Part shown: in pieces, positions 41,140-47,408 of the stretch
Layout: each line of letters starts with the position of its first letter
Position numbering within the stretch: the first letter of the stretch is position 1
DNA from: JACJYC01 sp964558465
Lineage (GTDB): Bacteria > Bacteroidota > Bacteroidia > Chitinophagales > Saprospiraceae
DNA length: 47,408 nucleotides
Direction of reading: 5' to 3'
Assembly: GCA_964558465.1 (NCBI GenBank)
Contig: CAZLEF010000055.1
Span: 1-47,408 of the forward strand
Notes under the pieces: model-generated
The model's input: only the letters and a program-made list of their open reading frames with translations
What the model was told of the DNA's origin: nothing
Database searches by the model: none
Made by a program: the position numbers and the translations under genes

Positions 41140-42332
41140 CCCAATTCTCTATACCTCGCCAACGCCTCCACGTAGTAATAATCGGCATAAGCCAGTGCCA
41201 CGTCAACCTCCGTCCCCCTGGGTTTATGGCCTACAGAATGCTTCAGGATGAAACCCCCGTTGGTTCCCGGGGCGGCCTTATAAGGTTCGTTTGAAAGGGA
41301 ATGGAGGATGATCTCTGCCACAGCTATGTATTCCTTTGCGTCTTCATCAGCAACAAACCCGCTCAATTCCAGCAAAGCGGAGGCCAGGACGGCCCCTGCC
41401 GAAGCGTCGCGCAGGTCGGAGGCGGAAAAATCCCAATAAGGTATTTTATCGTCCGGCAGGTTGCGGTGCCGGATGATGAACCGGGCGATCTTTTGGGCAT
41501 GTTCCAGGAAAACCGGGTCTTTGGTTTCCCGGTAAACGACCGTAAATCCGTATAATCCCCAGGCTTGCCCGCGCGACCAGGCGGAGTCGTCGGAGGCGCC
41601 CTGTTCGGTTTTTTGTTCCTTTACGGCTCCTGTTTCCGGGTTGTAATTCAGGATTTGCCAGGAACTGTCGTCTTCCCTGAAATGGTTTTTGAGGGTGGTA
41701 TTGGCATGGGTAACGGCGATATCGTAATATTGCCGGTTTCCGGTTTCTTTAGATACCCAGAACAACAGTTCCAGGTTCATCATGTTGTCGATGTTTACCA
41801 GGAAATCTGCGGGGTCCGGGGAAGTCGCTGACCGGATGCAGCCAACTTTCGGATTAAACCGGCTGATCATGGTCTTTGCGCTGGTGATGAGGATGTCCTT
41901 GTACCAGGTGTTGGGAAATACCCGGTACGCGTTGCCAAAACCGGACATCATCACGAAGCCCAAACCCTGGGTGCGGGTATTGTATTGTTCGATTTCCAGC
42001 CAGGTCAACATGCGTTTCGCCTCGTTCAACAGGCTGGAATCCCCGGTTTGTTCAAACAGGCGGACCAGCGTTCCGGGGTAAAACCCGGAGGTCCACCAGT
42101 CCGATCCGCTGAATTCGTACCGGCCCGTTTTTTCCGACCAGGCCTTTGGGAATTTATCGGAGGGCAGGTTGTTCATCAGAACGTGGTATTGTGCGGCCGC
42201 ATCGGCAAAGTTTTGATCGAGGGAACTGCGCAGGGATTGGCTCAATGCTTTGTTCTCTCTGGCGGGTTGGGGGCCACAGGAAAAAATAAAGAGGATCAGT
42301 AAAAGCGAAAAGGGGAAGAGGTATTTCTGCAT
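41133..42332 (-). CDS. GH88-like (unsaturated glucuronyl hydrolase family) lipoprotein with altered HDxGF motif
   Basis: 399 aa; lipobox FIFSC, Cys19. The (alpha/alpha)6-barrel family is recognised from SDWWTSGFYPG (77-87), NIDNMMNLELLFW (180-192) with catalytic Asp182, DDSAWSRGQAWGLYGF and the C-terminal LAYADYYYVEAL. GH88 enzymes remove the unsaturated uronic acid left by polysaccharide lyases. The other catalytic motif, HDxGF, reads QGLGF (122-126), so the usual His-Asp pair is absent. The enzyme may be less active or have a different specificity. The cluster position, next to a lyase-like BNR protein and a GH2 enzyme, fits use of a uronate-containing polysaccharide. Confidence 0.85.
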   Translation of the reverse strand: MQKYLFPFSLLLILFIFSCGPQPARENKALSQSLRSSLDQNFADAAAQYHVLMNNLPSDKFPKAWSEKTGRYEFSGSDWWTSGFYPGTLVRLFEQTGDSSLLNEAKRMLTWLEIEQYNTRTQGLGFVMMSGFGNAYRVFPNTWYKDILITSAKTMISRFNPKVGCIRSATSPDPADFLVNIDNMMNLELLFWVSKETGNRQYYDIAVTHANTTLKNHFREDDSSWQILNYNPETGAVKEQKTEQGASDDSAWSRGQAWGLYGFTVVYRETKDPVFLEHAQKIARFIIRHRNLPDDKIPYWDFSASDLRDASAGAVLASALLELSGFVADEDAKEYIAVAEIILHSLSNEPYKAAPGTNGGFILKHSVGHKPRGTEVDVALAYADYYYVEALARYRELGN

Positions 42333-42346
42333 GCTGTTTTTTTTAA

Positions 42347-42382
42347 CACTGATTACACTGATAACACTGATAGCACTGATTT
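42347..42382. repeat. Four tandem nonamers CACTGAT(A/T)N
   Basis: Four gapless 9-bp units between the GH88-like and BNR genes. Directly after, about 42397-42425, an AAGTG-type repeat with CTAAGTG and CTTAGTG forms the stop codon of the BNR gene. Confidence 0.9.
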
Positions 42383-42417
42383 TTATGTCATCCGCCAGCT
42401 AAGTGCGCTGAGTGTCC

Positions 42418-43719
42418 TTAGTGATAAAACCCACCCCATTCCAACACTCGAACCAATTGCGGCGGCCCATCCGCCTTTCCTTCTCCGTCGATCTGGGTGA
42501 CATTTTGAACGAACAAATGTAATACACCTTTTTCTTTCCACCATTCGGTATCATAAGAAGGTTCCCAGGCGCCTACCGGAAAGTTGGTCAGGTCGGCGAC
42601 CCGCCATTTATTTCTTTTGAGGTTTTTGCAAATGGCTGCCGATATGCGGTTTTCCCGTTCTTCATCCCGAAAGATCAGGATGCATCCCTTCCCTGATGCG
42701 ACGACCTGAGGCCGGGATACTGGAATTCGTTTAGTGCCAGCCCCGCTCAGGCTGAACGCAGTGGTGCGAAAATCCAGGTTGCGGATCCGCCACCGGCCGG
42801 CTTGAAGGTATACCAGGCGGTATTGCGGGACTGTGTTACCCAAATCCCGCCAATAGGTAGCGATATAGGGTGTTCCGTCCGGGCCGGAAGTTATAGAAGT
42901 CTGGTTGATAAGTTCGCTGTTCGGCGGGATGCGGCAGGCGTATTCAGCCGTGGCGGCGGTGATGGGAAGGGTATAGCGTTCGCCGGTGGATTTTTCCCAG
43001 GTGAGGCCGCCGTCCCGCGATCGGGCGTAACAAAGGTCGTGGTTGCTGGCCACGTCCGGGTTTTCGCGCCATACCCAGGAGAGGTGGATTTGGCCAAGGG
43101 CGTCTACGCAGGCCTGCCAGTAGGGGTTTCGCTGCCCCTCTCCGTCGATCAGGTTGGCGTGCAAGCGGGTCCATTGCCGGGTAGTCGTATGGTACCGGTT
43201 GATCGCCAGGTTGCCTCGCCCCGATTCCCCGTCGCGGTAAAAGAACAGCAGGTTGCCGTCAACCAGGCGGTAAAATTCCGGGTAGGTGACGGCCTGTTCC
43301 AGGCTGCCGGTCATTTCCATTTTTTCCGTTAATTCGAGCGATCCCGGCCCAACGCTTCGGCAATAACGCAAGGGGTGGTTGTGGTGATCCCAGGCCAGGT
43401 GGAGGTAACCGGCCCCGTCGACCATGAGGCTGATGGAGTTGTGCGCGTCGGCCACGTTGCCCTGGTAGGGGGTGCGTTGGATCTGCCATTGCTCCGACCC
43501 TTGTTTGCGTTTGCCCAATACCATAAATCCGTCCGGATCGTAATAGGCGATGAACTGGGTGTCCCGGTGCGTCACCAGCGAATTTTTCCGGAAAACGACC
43601 GCGTTGACGGAGTTGTTGGCCCAGCCTTCGGCTACTTCTACCAGGCGAATGCCGGCAGGATTTTTTTGGGCGGAAAGGATTCCGGAGCACAAAATAAATA
43701 TCAGAAAAGTATGTGTCAT
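42418..43719 (-). CDS. Secreted BNR-repeat propeller protein, possible polysaccharide lyase (PL24/PL25-like)
   Basis: 433 aa with a signal peptide ending near GILSAQ. Repeated beta-propeller strands carry BNR/Asp-box patterns (SRDGGLTWEKST). The segments NVADAHNSISLMVDG and HLAWDHHNHPLRYC are typical of the BNR_4 family. Ulvan lyases of families PL24 and PL25 belong to this fold, and their two catalytic His lie about 20 residues apart; His93 and His113 here have that spacing. A lyase role is therefore plausible but unproven. In this cluster it would generate the unsaturated uronic ends that the GH88-like protein removes. The stop codon is contributed by a CTTAGTG-type repeat. Confidence 0.7.
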   Translation of the reverse strand: MTHTFLIFILCSGILSAQKNPAGIRLVEVAEGWANNSVNAVVFRKNSLVTHRDTQFIAYYDPDGFMVLGKRKQGSEQWQIQRTPYQGNVADAHNSISLMVDGAGYLHLAWDHHNHPLRYCRSVGPGSLELTEKMEMTGSLEQAVTYPEFYRLVDGNLLFFYRDGESGRGNLAINRYHTTTRQWTRLHANLIDGEGQRNPYWQACVDALGQIHLSWVWRENPDVASNHDLCYARSRDGGLTWEKSTGERYTLPITAATAEYACRIPPNSELINQTSITSGPDGTPYIATYWRDLGNTVPQYRLVYLQAGRWRIRNLDFRTTAFSLSGAGTKRIPVSRPQVVASGKGCILIFRDEERENRISAAICKNLKRNKWRVADLTNFPVGAWEPSYDTEWWKEKGVLHLFVQNVTQIDGEGKADGPPQLVRVLEWGGFYH

Positions 43720-43761
43720 GACGGGCTTTTCTTTCTAAATTAAGGTGGTTGGTTTTCCCGA

Positions 43762-43800
43762 ATTTTAACCATAAAGACACAAGGGAGCCACAAAGTACAC
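43762..43800. repeat. Fragment of the MITE-like element core
   Basis: About 40 bases (ATTTTAACCATAAAGACACA at the start) match the left arm of the interior palindrome of the elements at 7977-8172 and 8974-9194. The right arm and the terminal inverted repeats are missing. It lies between the BNR and dehydrogenase genes. Confidence 0.6.
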
Positions 43801-43854
43801 TATTTTTAAATTCACGCATGAAAAGGCAACACGAATCGTTGGTCGGAAGCCTGT

Positions 43855-44913
43855 TCAAAATTCCACCATTGCTTTGATCACCCCCGACTCCGGTTTCAGG
43901 AGCATTTCAAATTTTTCAACCAGTTCCCCGGCAGGAATCCGGTGGGTGATCCAGGGACGGGTATCCACCACGCCTTCCTCCATTTGCCGGATGATCTGTT
44001 GAAAATCTCCGCCCAGCGCGTTCCGGCTGGCCATGAGGGTAATTTCTTTCCGGTGGAACAGGGGGTCAAAAAACGTGAAATCACCCTGAAAAAGCCCGAT
44101 AAAAACGATTTTACCGCCAAACGCCACGTAGTCCAGGGTATTTTTCATGGAATCCGGGTTGCCGGTGGCGTCCATTACCACGGTAGGCAGGTCGCCTCCA
44201 AAGGCCGTTCGGATAGCTTCCACCACCCTCTCACCCTCTCTCACCCTCTCACCCTCTCTCACCCTCTCACCCTCTAAATAATTAACCGTCCCATCCACGT
44301 TCATTTGCTCCCGGCAGAAAGCCAGCCGGGTTTCATTGATGTCCATGGCCACAACCCGGACGCCGGCGATTTTGGCAAACTGCATGGCAGCCAGTCCGAT
44401 GGGTCCGGCGCCGATGACCAGGACCGTATCGTCGGGCGCCAGGGCTGCCCGGTTGACGGCGTGGCAGCCGATGCCCAGGGTTTCCACCAGGGCGAGCTGG
44501 TCGTAACTCAGTTGGGAAGACGGGTGCAGGTACCTGGCCGGGAGGGTGATGAACTCCCGCATGCCGCCGTCTTCGTGCACACCAAAAACAGAGAGGTTTT
44601 CGCCGCAGTTGGTTTTGCCCCGTCGAACGGCCTGACCGGTGGTCCGGTTAAAATACGGCTCCACCGAACAGCGGTCGCCGGGCCGTACATTCCGGACACC
44701 GGCCCCGGTTTCGATCACTTCCACGCCGAGTTCGTGCCCCAGGATGCGCGGATAGGTGAAAAAAGGCTGCCGGCCGCGCCAGGCGTGCATATCCGTGCCG
44801 CAAATGCCCACGCGGTGGACTTTGAGGAGGGCTTCGCCGGGGGCGGGTTCGGGCGCCGGTTCCGCATCGAGGCGCCTGAATACACCGGGTTGATCGAGAA
44901 TGATAGTTTGCAT
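43855..44913 (-). CDS. Zinc-dependent alcohol dehydrogenase with an inserted hexapeptide repeat
   Basis: 352 aa. The catalytic zinc ligands are in GICGTDMHAWRGRQ (Cys38 region) and GHELGVEVIETG. The structural zinc site is largely lost: only one Cys remains where the family usually has four (EPYFNRTTGQAVRRGKTNCG). The Rossmann motif is VIGAGPIGLAAMQFAK, and VVAMDINETRL suggests NAD. Residues about 213-230, in the middle of the Rossmann domain, consist of the repeated hexapeptide GERVRE encoded by 44224-44275. It is the promoter-proximal gene of the polysaccharide cluster, so oxidation of a released sugar or sugar acid is inferred. An insertion there could affect coenzyme binding. Confidence 0.88.
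   Translation of the reverse strand: MQTIILDQPGVFRRLDAEPAPEPAPGEALLKVHRVGICGTDMHAWRGRQPFFTYPRILGHELGVEVIETGAGVRNVRPGDRCSVEPYFNRTTGQAVRRGKTNCGENLSVFGVHEDGGMREFITLPARYLHPSSQLSYDQLALVETLGIGCHAVNRAALAPDDTVLVIGAGPIGLAAMQFAKIAGVRVVAMDINETRLAFCREQMNVDGTVNYLEGERVREGERVREGERVVEAIRTAFGGDLPTVVMDATGNPDSMKNTLDYVAFGGKIVFIGLFQGDFTFFDPLFHRKEITLMASRNALGGDFQQIIRQMEEGVVDTRPWITHRIPAGELVEKFEMLLKPESGVIKAMVEF
44224..44275. repeat. CACCCTCT-based repeat inside the dehydrogenase gene
   Basis: Units of 8 (CACCCTCT) and 10 (CACCCTCTCT) bases alternate, giving an 18-bp period that keeps the reading frame and encodes GERVRE. The reverse complement of the same unit forms the tract at 11-34. Confidence 0.95.
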
Positions 44914-44957
44914 TGGTGGTGGATAAAAATGATCAAAAATTGTTTAATATTTTGATT

Positions 44958-44971
44958 TTCAAAATTTTGAA
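44958..44971. promoter_or_regulatory. 14-bp perfect palindrome in the divergent gap
   Basis: TTCAAAATTTTGAA lies between the leftward dehydrogenase (start 44913) and the rightward T9SS protein (start 45127). It is positioned like an operator of the polysaccharide cluster, but no regulator is encoded nearby. Confidence 0.4.
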
Positions 44972-45031
44972 TACGGCAGTGAAAGGGGTGAAAATTTTAC
45001 CTGATGTAGTCATGTTGTAATTTGAAAGTTT

Positions 45032-45052
45032 ACAAGATGTATACAAGATGTA
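45032..45052. repeat. Direct repeat ACAAGATGTA, two copies
   Basis: Two perfect copies (45032-45041 and 45043-45052) separated by one base, 34 bases before the -7 box of the T9SS protein. An 11-bp phase, one helix turn, suits a tandem protein-binding site. Confidence 0.45.
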
Positions 45053-45085
45053 CTTTCCGATGATAATGGAAGGTAAAAGTTTTGT

Positions 45086-45093
45086 TAAATTTG
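45086..45093 (+). promoter_or_regulatory. -7 box TAAATTTG of the T9SS protein gene
   Basis: Full TAnnTTTG match, 33 bases before ATG 45127. No clear -33 TTTG at the right spacing. Confidence 0.5.
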
Positions 45094-45126
45094 ACTGATT
45101 GCTTTGTACGAAAAAAATTTTACACG

Positions 45127-47343
45127 ATGAGGATATTTACAATTTTAGCAACGATGCTTATCGCATCTTTTTCATTTTCGCAATCGGTCAACCTGCCGGT
45201 AGACTTTGAATCCACAACGGTTGCGTATACTTTCAGTGACTTTGGCGGCGGCGCTGCCGCGGTGATCGACAACCCGGACGCGACCGGTATCAACCCAAGC
45301 GCGAAGGTCGGCCGGATGATCAAATTTGCCGGCGAGGTATACGGCGGCAGCACACTGGCGCTGGGCGGCCCGATCGCCTGGGGCGGCAACAACGCTATCA
45401 AAATGAAGGTTTGGGCCAACCGGGTAGGGGGCAACGTTCTTTTTAAACTGGAGGGCCCCACCACCACCGAAATAGCAGTCGCCACTACGGTGGCCAACCA
45501 ATGGGAGGAGCTGACTTTTAATTTTTCGGCATTCACCGCCAATCAATATACCGGCATTACCCTGATCTACGACCTGGGCGTCGTCGGCGACGGCGGGCCG
45601 GATTTTACCTTTTATTTCGACGATATTGAACTGACGAACGTTACCGCCGGAGGGGTTCAATTGCCCGTCGACTTCGAGTCGACAACCCTGACCTATGCCT
45701 TCAGTGACTTTGGCGGCGGCGCTGCCGCGGTGATCGACAACCCGGACGCGTCCGGCATCAACACCAGCGGAAAGGTCGGCCGGATGATCAAATTTCCCGG
45801 CGAGGTGTACGGCGGCAGCACACTGGCGCTGGGCGGCCCGATCGCCTGGGGCGGCAACAACGCTATCAAAATGAAGGTTTGGGCCAACCGGGTAGGGGGC
45901 AACGTTCTTTTTAAACTGGAGGGCCCCACCACCACCGAAATAGCAGTCGCCACTACGGTGGCCAACCAATGGGAGGAGCTGACTTTTAATTTTTCGGCAT
46001 TCACCGCCAATCAATATACCGGCATTACCCTGATCTACGACCTGGGCGTCGTCGGCGACGGCGGGCCGGATTTTACCTTCTATTTCGACGATATCCAGTT
46101 GACGACCTCCACCGCCGAGGTGGTGGCCATTCCGGTCGATTTTGAATCGGAAACCCTGACGTACAGTTTCAGCGATTTTGCCGGCGGGTCAGCCTCCGTC
46201 ATCGATAATCCGGACCCCTCGGGCATCAACACCAGCGCCAAAGTGGGTAAAATGGTCAAATCTGCGGGTGAGGTGTACGGCGGCAGCACCCTGGCCCTGG
46301 GCAGCCCGGTAAGCTGGGGCGCCAGTACGGCCGTCAAAATGAAGGTATGGGCCAACCGGACAGGCGCTTCCGTGTTATTTAAACTCGAAGGACCGACTCC
46401 CCGGGAAGTGGCCGCACCGACTACCGTTGCCAATCAATGGGAAGAACTCTTATTTGATTTTACCGGATTTACCGCCAACAATTATACCGGCATCACCTTA
46501 ATCTATGAATTAGGGACCGTAGGCGACGGCAGCGATAACTTTACGTTTTATTTCGACGATATCATATTGGCCGATGCCGGGGGGCTTAGCCAGATCGACC
46601 TGCCGGTTACGTTCGAAGGGACGACGGTCAATTATGCCCTGACCGATTTTGGAGGCAATGCTTCGACCGTCGAAGCCGACCCCACCAACGCGGCCAATAC
46701 GGTGGCGAAAACCATCAAAACGGCTGGCGCTGAATTATGGGCAGGCACCACCATCGGTACCAATGCGGGTTTTGCCTCAGATATCCCCTTTACCGAATCC
46801 GAGACCAAAATGACCGTCAGGGTTTGGTCGCCTGATGCCGGTATTCCCATCCGCCTCAAAGCTGAAGACAGCGGCGACCCTACCCGCAGCGTGGAAACGG
46901 AAGCGATGACGACCATCGCCGGCGATTGGCAGACCCTCGAATTTGATTTTGCCAACGAAGCCGCAGGAACCGCCGCCATCAACTTTTCCTTTGTCTACGA
47001 TAAACTGTCCATCTTCTTCAATTTTGGAACCACCGGCGCTATGGCAGGGGAAAAGACTTATTACTGGGATGATGTGAAATTTGGCGACCTCACGGGCCTC
47101 GAAGAGTTGCAATCGCTTAATTTTGAACTTTCCCCGAATCCGGCCGGCGAATTTTTGTTGCTGAACGCAGATGAGAACATCCAGGAGATCAGACTGTTTA
47201 ATATGGCCGGACAGACCGTAATGGTACAACGACCGGATGCCGCCCAGCTAAATGTGGATTTAACCGCGCTTAACCCGGGGGCCTACGTCCTTTTTGTGCG
47301 CATAAACGGCAAGATCGGTACGACCCGGATCGTGAAGCGGTAA
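45127..47343 (+). CDS. T9SS-secreted protein with four related beta domains, two nearly identical
   Basis: 738 aa from ATG 45127, with signal peptide ending near FSFSQ. Four domains of about 155 residues follow, each starting with LPV-FE-TTV-Y-F-DFGG. Domains 1 and 2 are almost identical, domain 3 is clearly related, domain 4 is the most divergent. Each ends with a strand such as TFYFDDI, so these are probably jelly-roll carbohydrate-binding-like modules. The C-terminus (LSPNPAGEFLLL, then GQTVMV and a basic RIVKR end) is a type A T9SS sorting domain, directing export across the outer membrane and attachment to the surface. No catalytic domain was recognised. It is divergent from the polysaccharide cluster, which suggests a role in binding the same substrate. 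Confidence 0.88.
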   Translation: MRIFTILATMLIASFSFSQSVNLPVDFESTTVAYTFSDFGGGAAAVIDNPDATGINPSAKVGRMIKFAGEVYGGSTLALGGPIAWGGNNAIKMKVWANRVGGNVLFKLEGPTTTEIAVATTVANQWEELTFNFSAFTANQYTGITLIYDLGVVGDGGPDFTFYFDDIELTNVTAGGVQLPVDFESTTLTYAFSDFGGGAAAVIDNPDASGINTSGKVGRMIKFPGEVYGGSTLALGGPIAWGGNNAIKMKVWANRVGGNVLFKLEGPTTTEIAVATTVANQWEELTFNFSAFTANQYTGITLIYDLGVVGDGGPDFTFYFDDIQLTTSTAEVVAIPVDFESETLTYSFSDFAGGSASVIDNPDPSGINTSAKVGKMVKSAGEVYGGSTLALGSPVSWGASTAVKMKVWANRTGASVLFKLEGPTPREVAAPTTVANQWEELLFDFTGFTANNYTGITLIYELGTVGDGSDNFTFYFDDIILADAGGLSQIDLPVTFEGTTVNYALTDFGGNASTVEADPTNAANTVAKTIKTAGAELWAGTTIGTNAGFASDIPFTESETKMTVRVWSPDAGIPIRLKAEDSGDPTRSVETEAMTTIAGDWQTLEFDFANEAAGTAAINFSFVYDKLSIFFNFGTTGAMAGEKTYYWDDVKFGDLTGLEELQSLNFELSPNPAGEFLLLNADENIQEIRLFNMAGQTVMVQRPDAAQLNVDLTALNPGAYVLFVRINGKIGTTRIVKR
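45340..46079 (+). repeat. Two 272-bp copies identical at the nucleotide level
   Basis: 45340-45611 recurs at 45808-46079 without a difference seen on line-by-line reading; the period is 468 bp (156 codons). Differences lie outside this core, for example GCGAGGTAT against GCGAGGTGT just upstream. The copies encode domains 1 and 2 and point to a recent duplication or gene conversion. Confidence 0.9.
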
Positions 47344-47408
47344 GCGGGCGCCCGTATCCGGGGTTGTGTAAAGAGTGAATTTTCTGACTACAGCCCTCGG
47401 TCTTTTCG

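Noticed and set aside
1..47408. GGGCGCCC-containing ends at 3-10 and 47347-47356 as a sign of a duplicated border
   Set aside because: The shared core is only about nine bases and the flanks differ, so chance is adequate.

Overview
The window is chromosomal DNA from a Bacteroidota bacterium, most likely of the Saprospiria/Chitinophagia type. The signs are a type IX secretion (T9SS) C-terminal sorting domain, several families largely confined to the phylum (DUF4270, DUF4290, DUF3857 transglutaminase-like proteins), promoters of the TAnnTTTG type, few Shine-Dalgarno sequences, and a MurA whose catalytic Cys is Asp. GC content looks close to 50 %. No rRNA, tRNA, CRISPR array, prophage or transposase was seen.

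Layout. 73-1173: an arginase-fold protein without metal ligands. 1174-1916: a long gene-free stretch with three copies of a short box, each followed by a U-tailed hairpin. 1917-7974: three tandem secreted DUF3857/transglutaminase-like proteins plus the 3' scar of a lost paralogue; only the third keeps the catalytic Cys. 8173-8931: an Lgt-like membrane protein framed by two copies of a palindromic MITE-like element. 9256-11741: a secreted protein of unknown function and a multi-cluster radical SAM enzyme resembling archaeal tetraether lipid synthase. 11930-15335: a methyltransferase, a small membrane protein, a flippase-like membrane protein and panC. 15504-21905: a rightward envelope-precursor block with a degenerate glycogen-synthase-like protein, DUF4270 lipoprotein, glmS, DUF4290 and murA; GlmS and MurA act in UDP-GlcNAc synthesis and the first committed step of peptidoglycan synthesis. 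21982-34542: mostly secreted hydrolases (SGNH esterase, M13 and M28 peptidases, glucosaminidase, penicillin acylase, alpha/beta hydrolase), a YceI protein, an alcohol dehydrogenase and a DUF4160/DUF2442 deletion fusion. 34734-37428: a NarL/LuxR-type two-component system with a TPR sensor. 37832-44913: a leftward four-gene polysaccharide cluster (dehydrogenase, BNR propeller protein resembling ulvan lyases, GH88-like protein, GH2) without SusC/SusD. 45127-47343: a T9SS-exported multidomain repeat protein.

A second theme is repetitive DNA. Tandem arrays with units of 7, 8, 9, 10 or 18 bp sit in many gene gaps, at the ends of genes (supplying a stop codon), next to a promoter and inside two reading frames. 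One 8-bp array lies in the penicillin acylase just before the Ser that starts the mature beta chain, a segment removed from related enzymes. Another array borders a 5'-truncated DUF433 gene. Several genes have lost key residues (arginase-like, two of the DUF3857 proteins, glycogen-synthase-like, Lgt-like, GH88-like), so homology-based enzyme names here need care. All family assignments were made by reading the sequence; no database search was possible.
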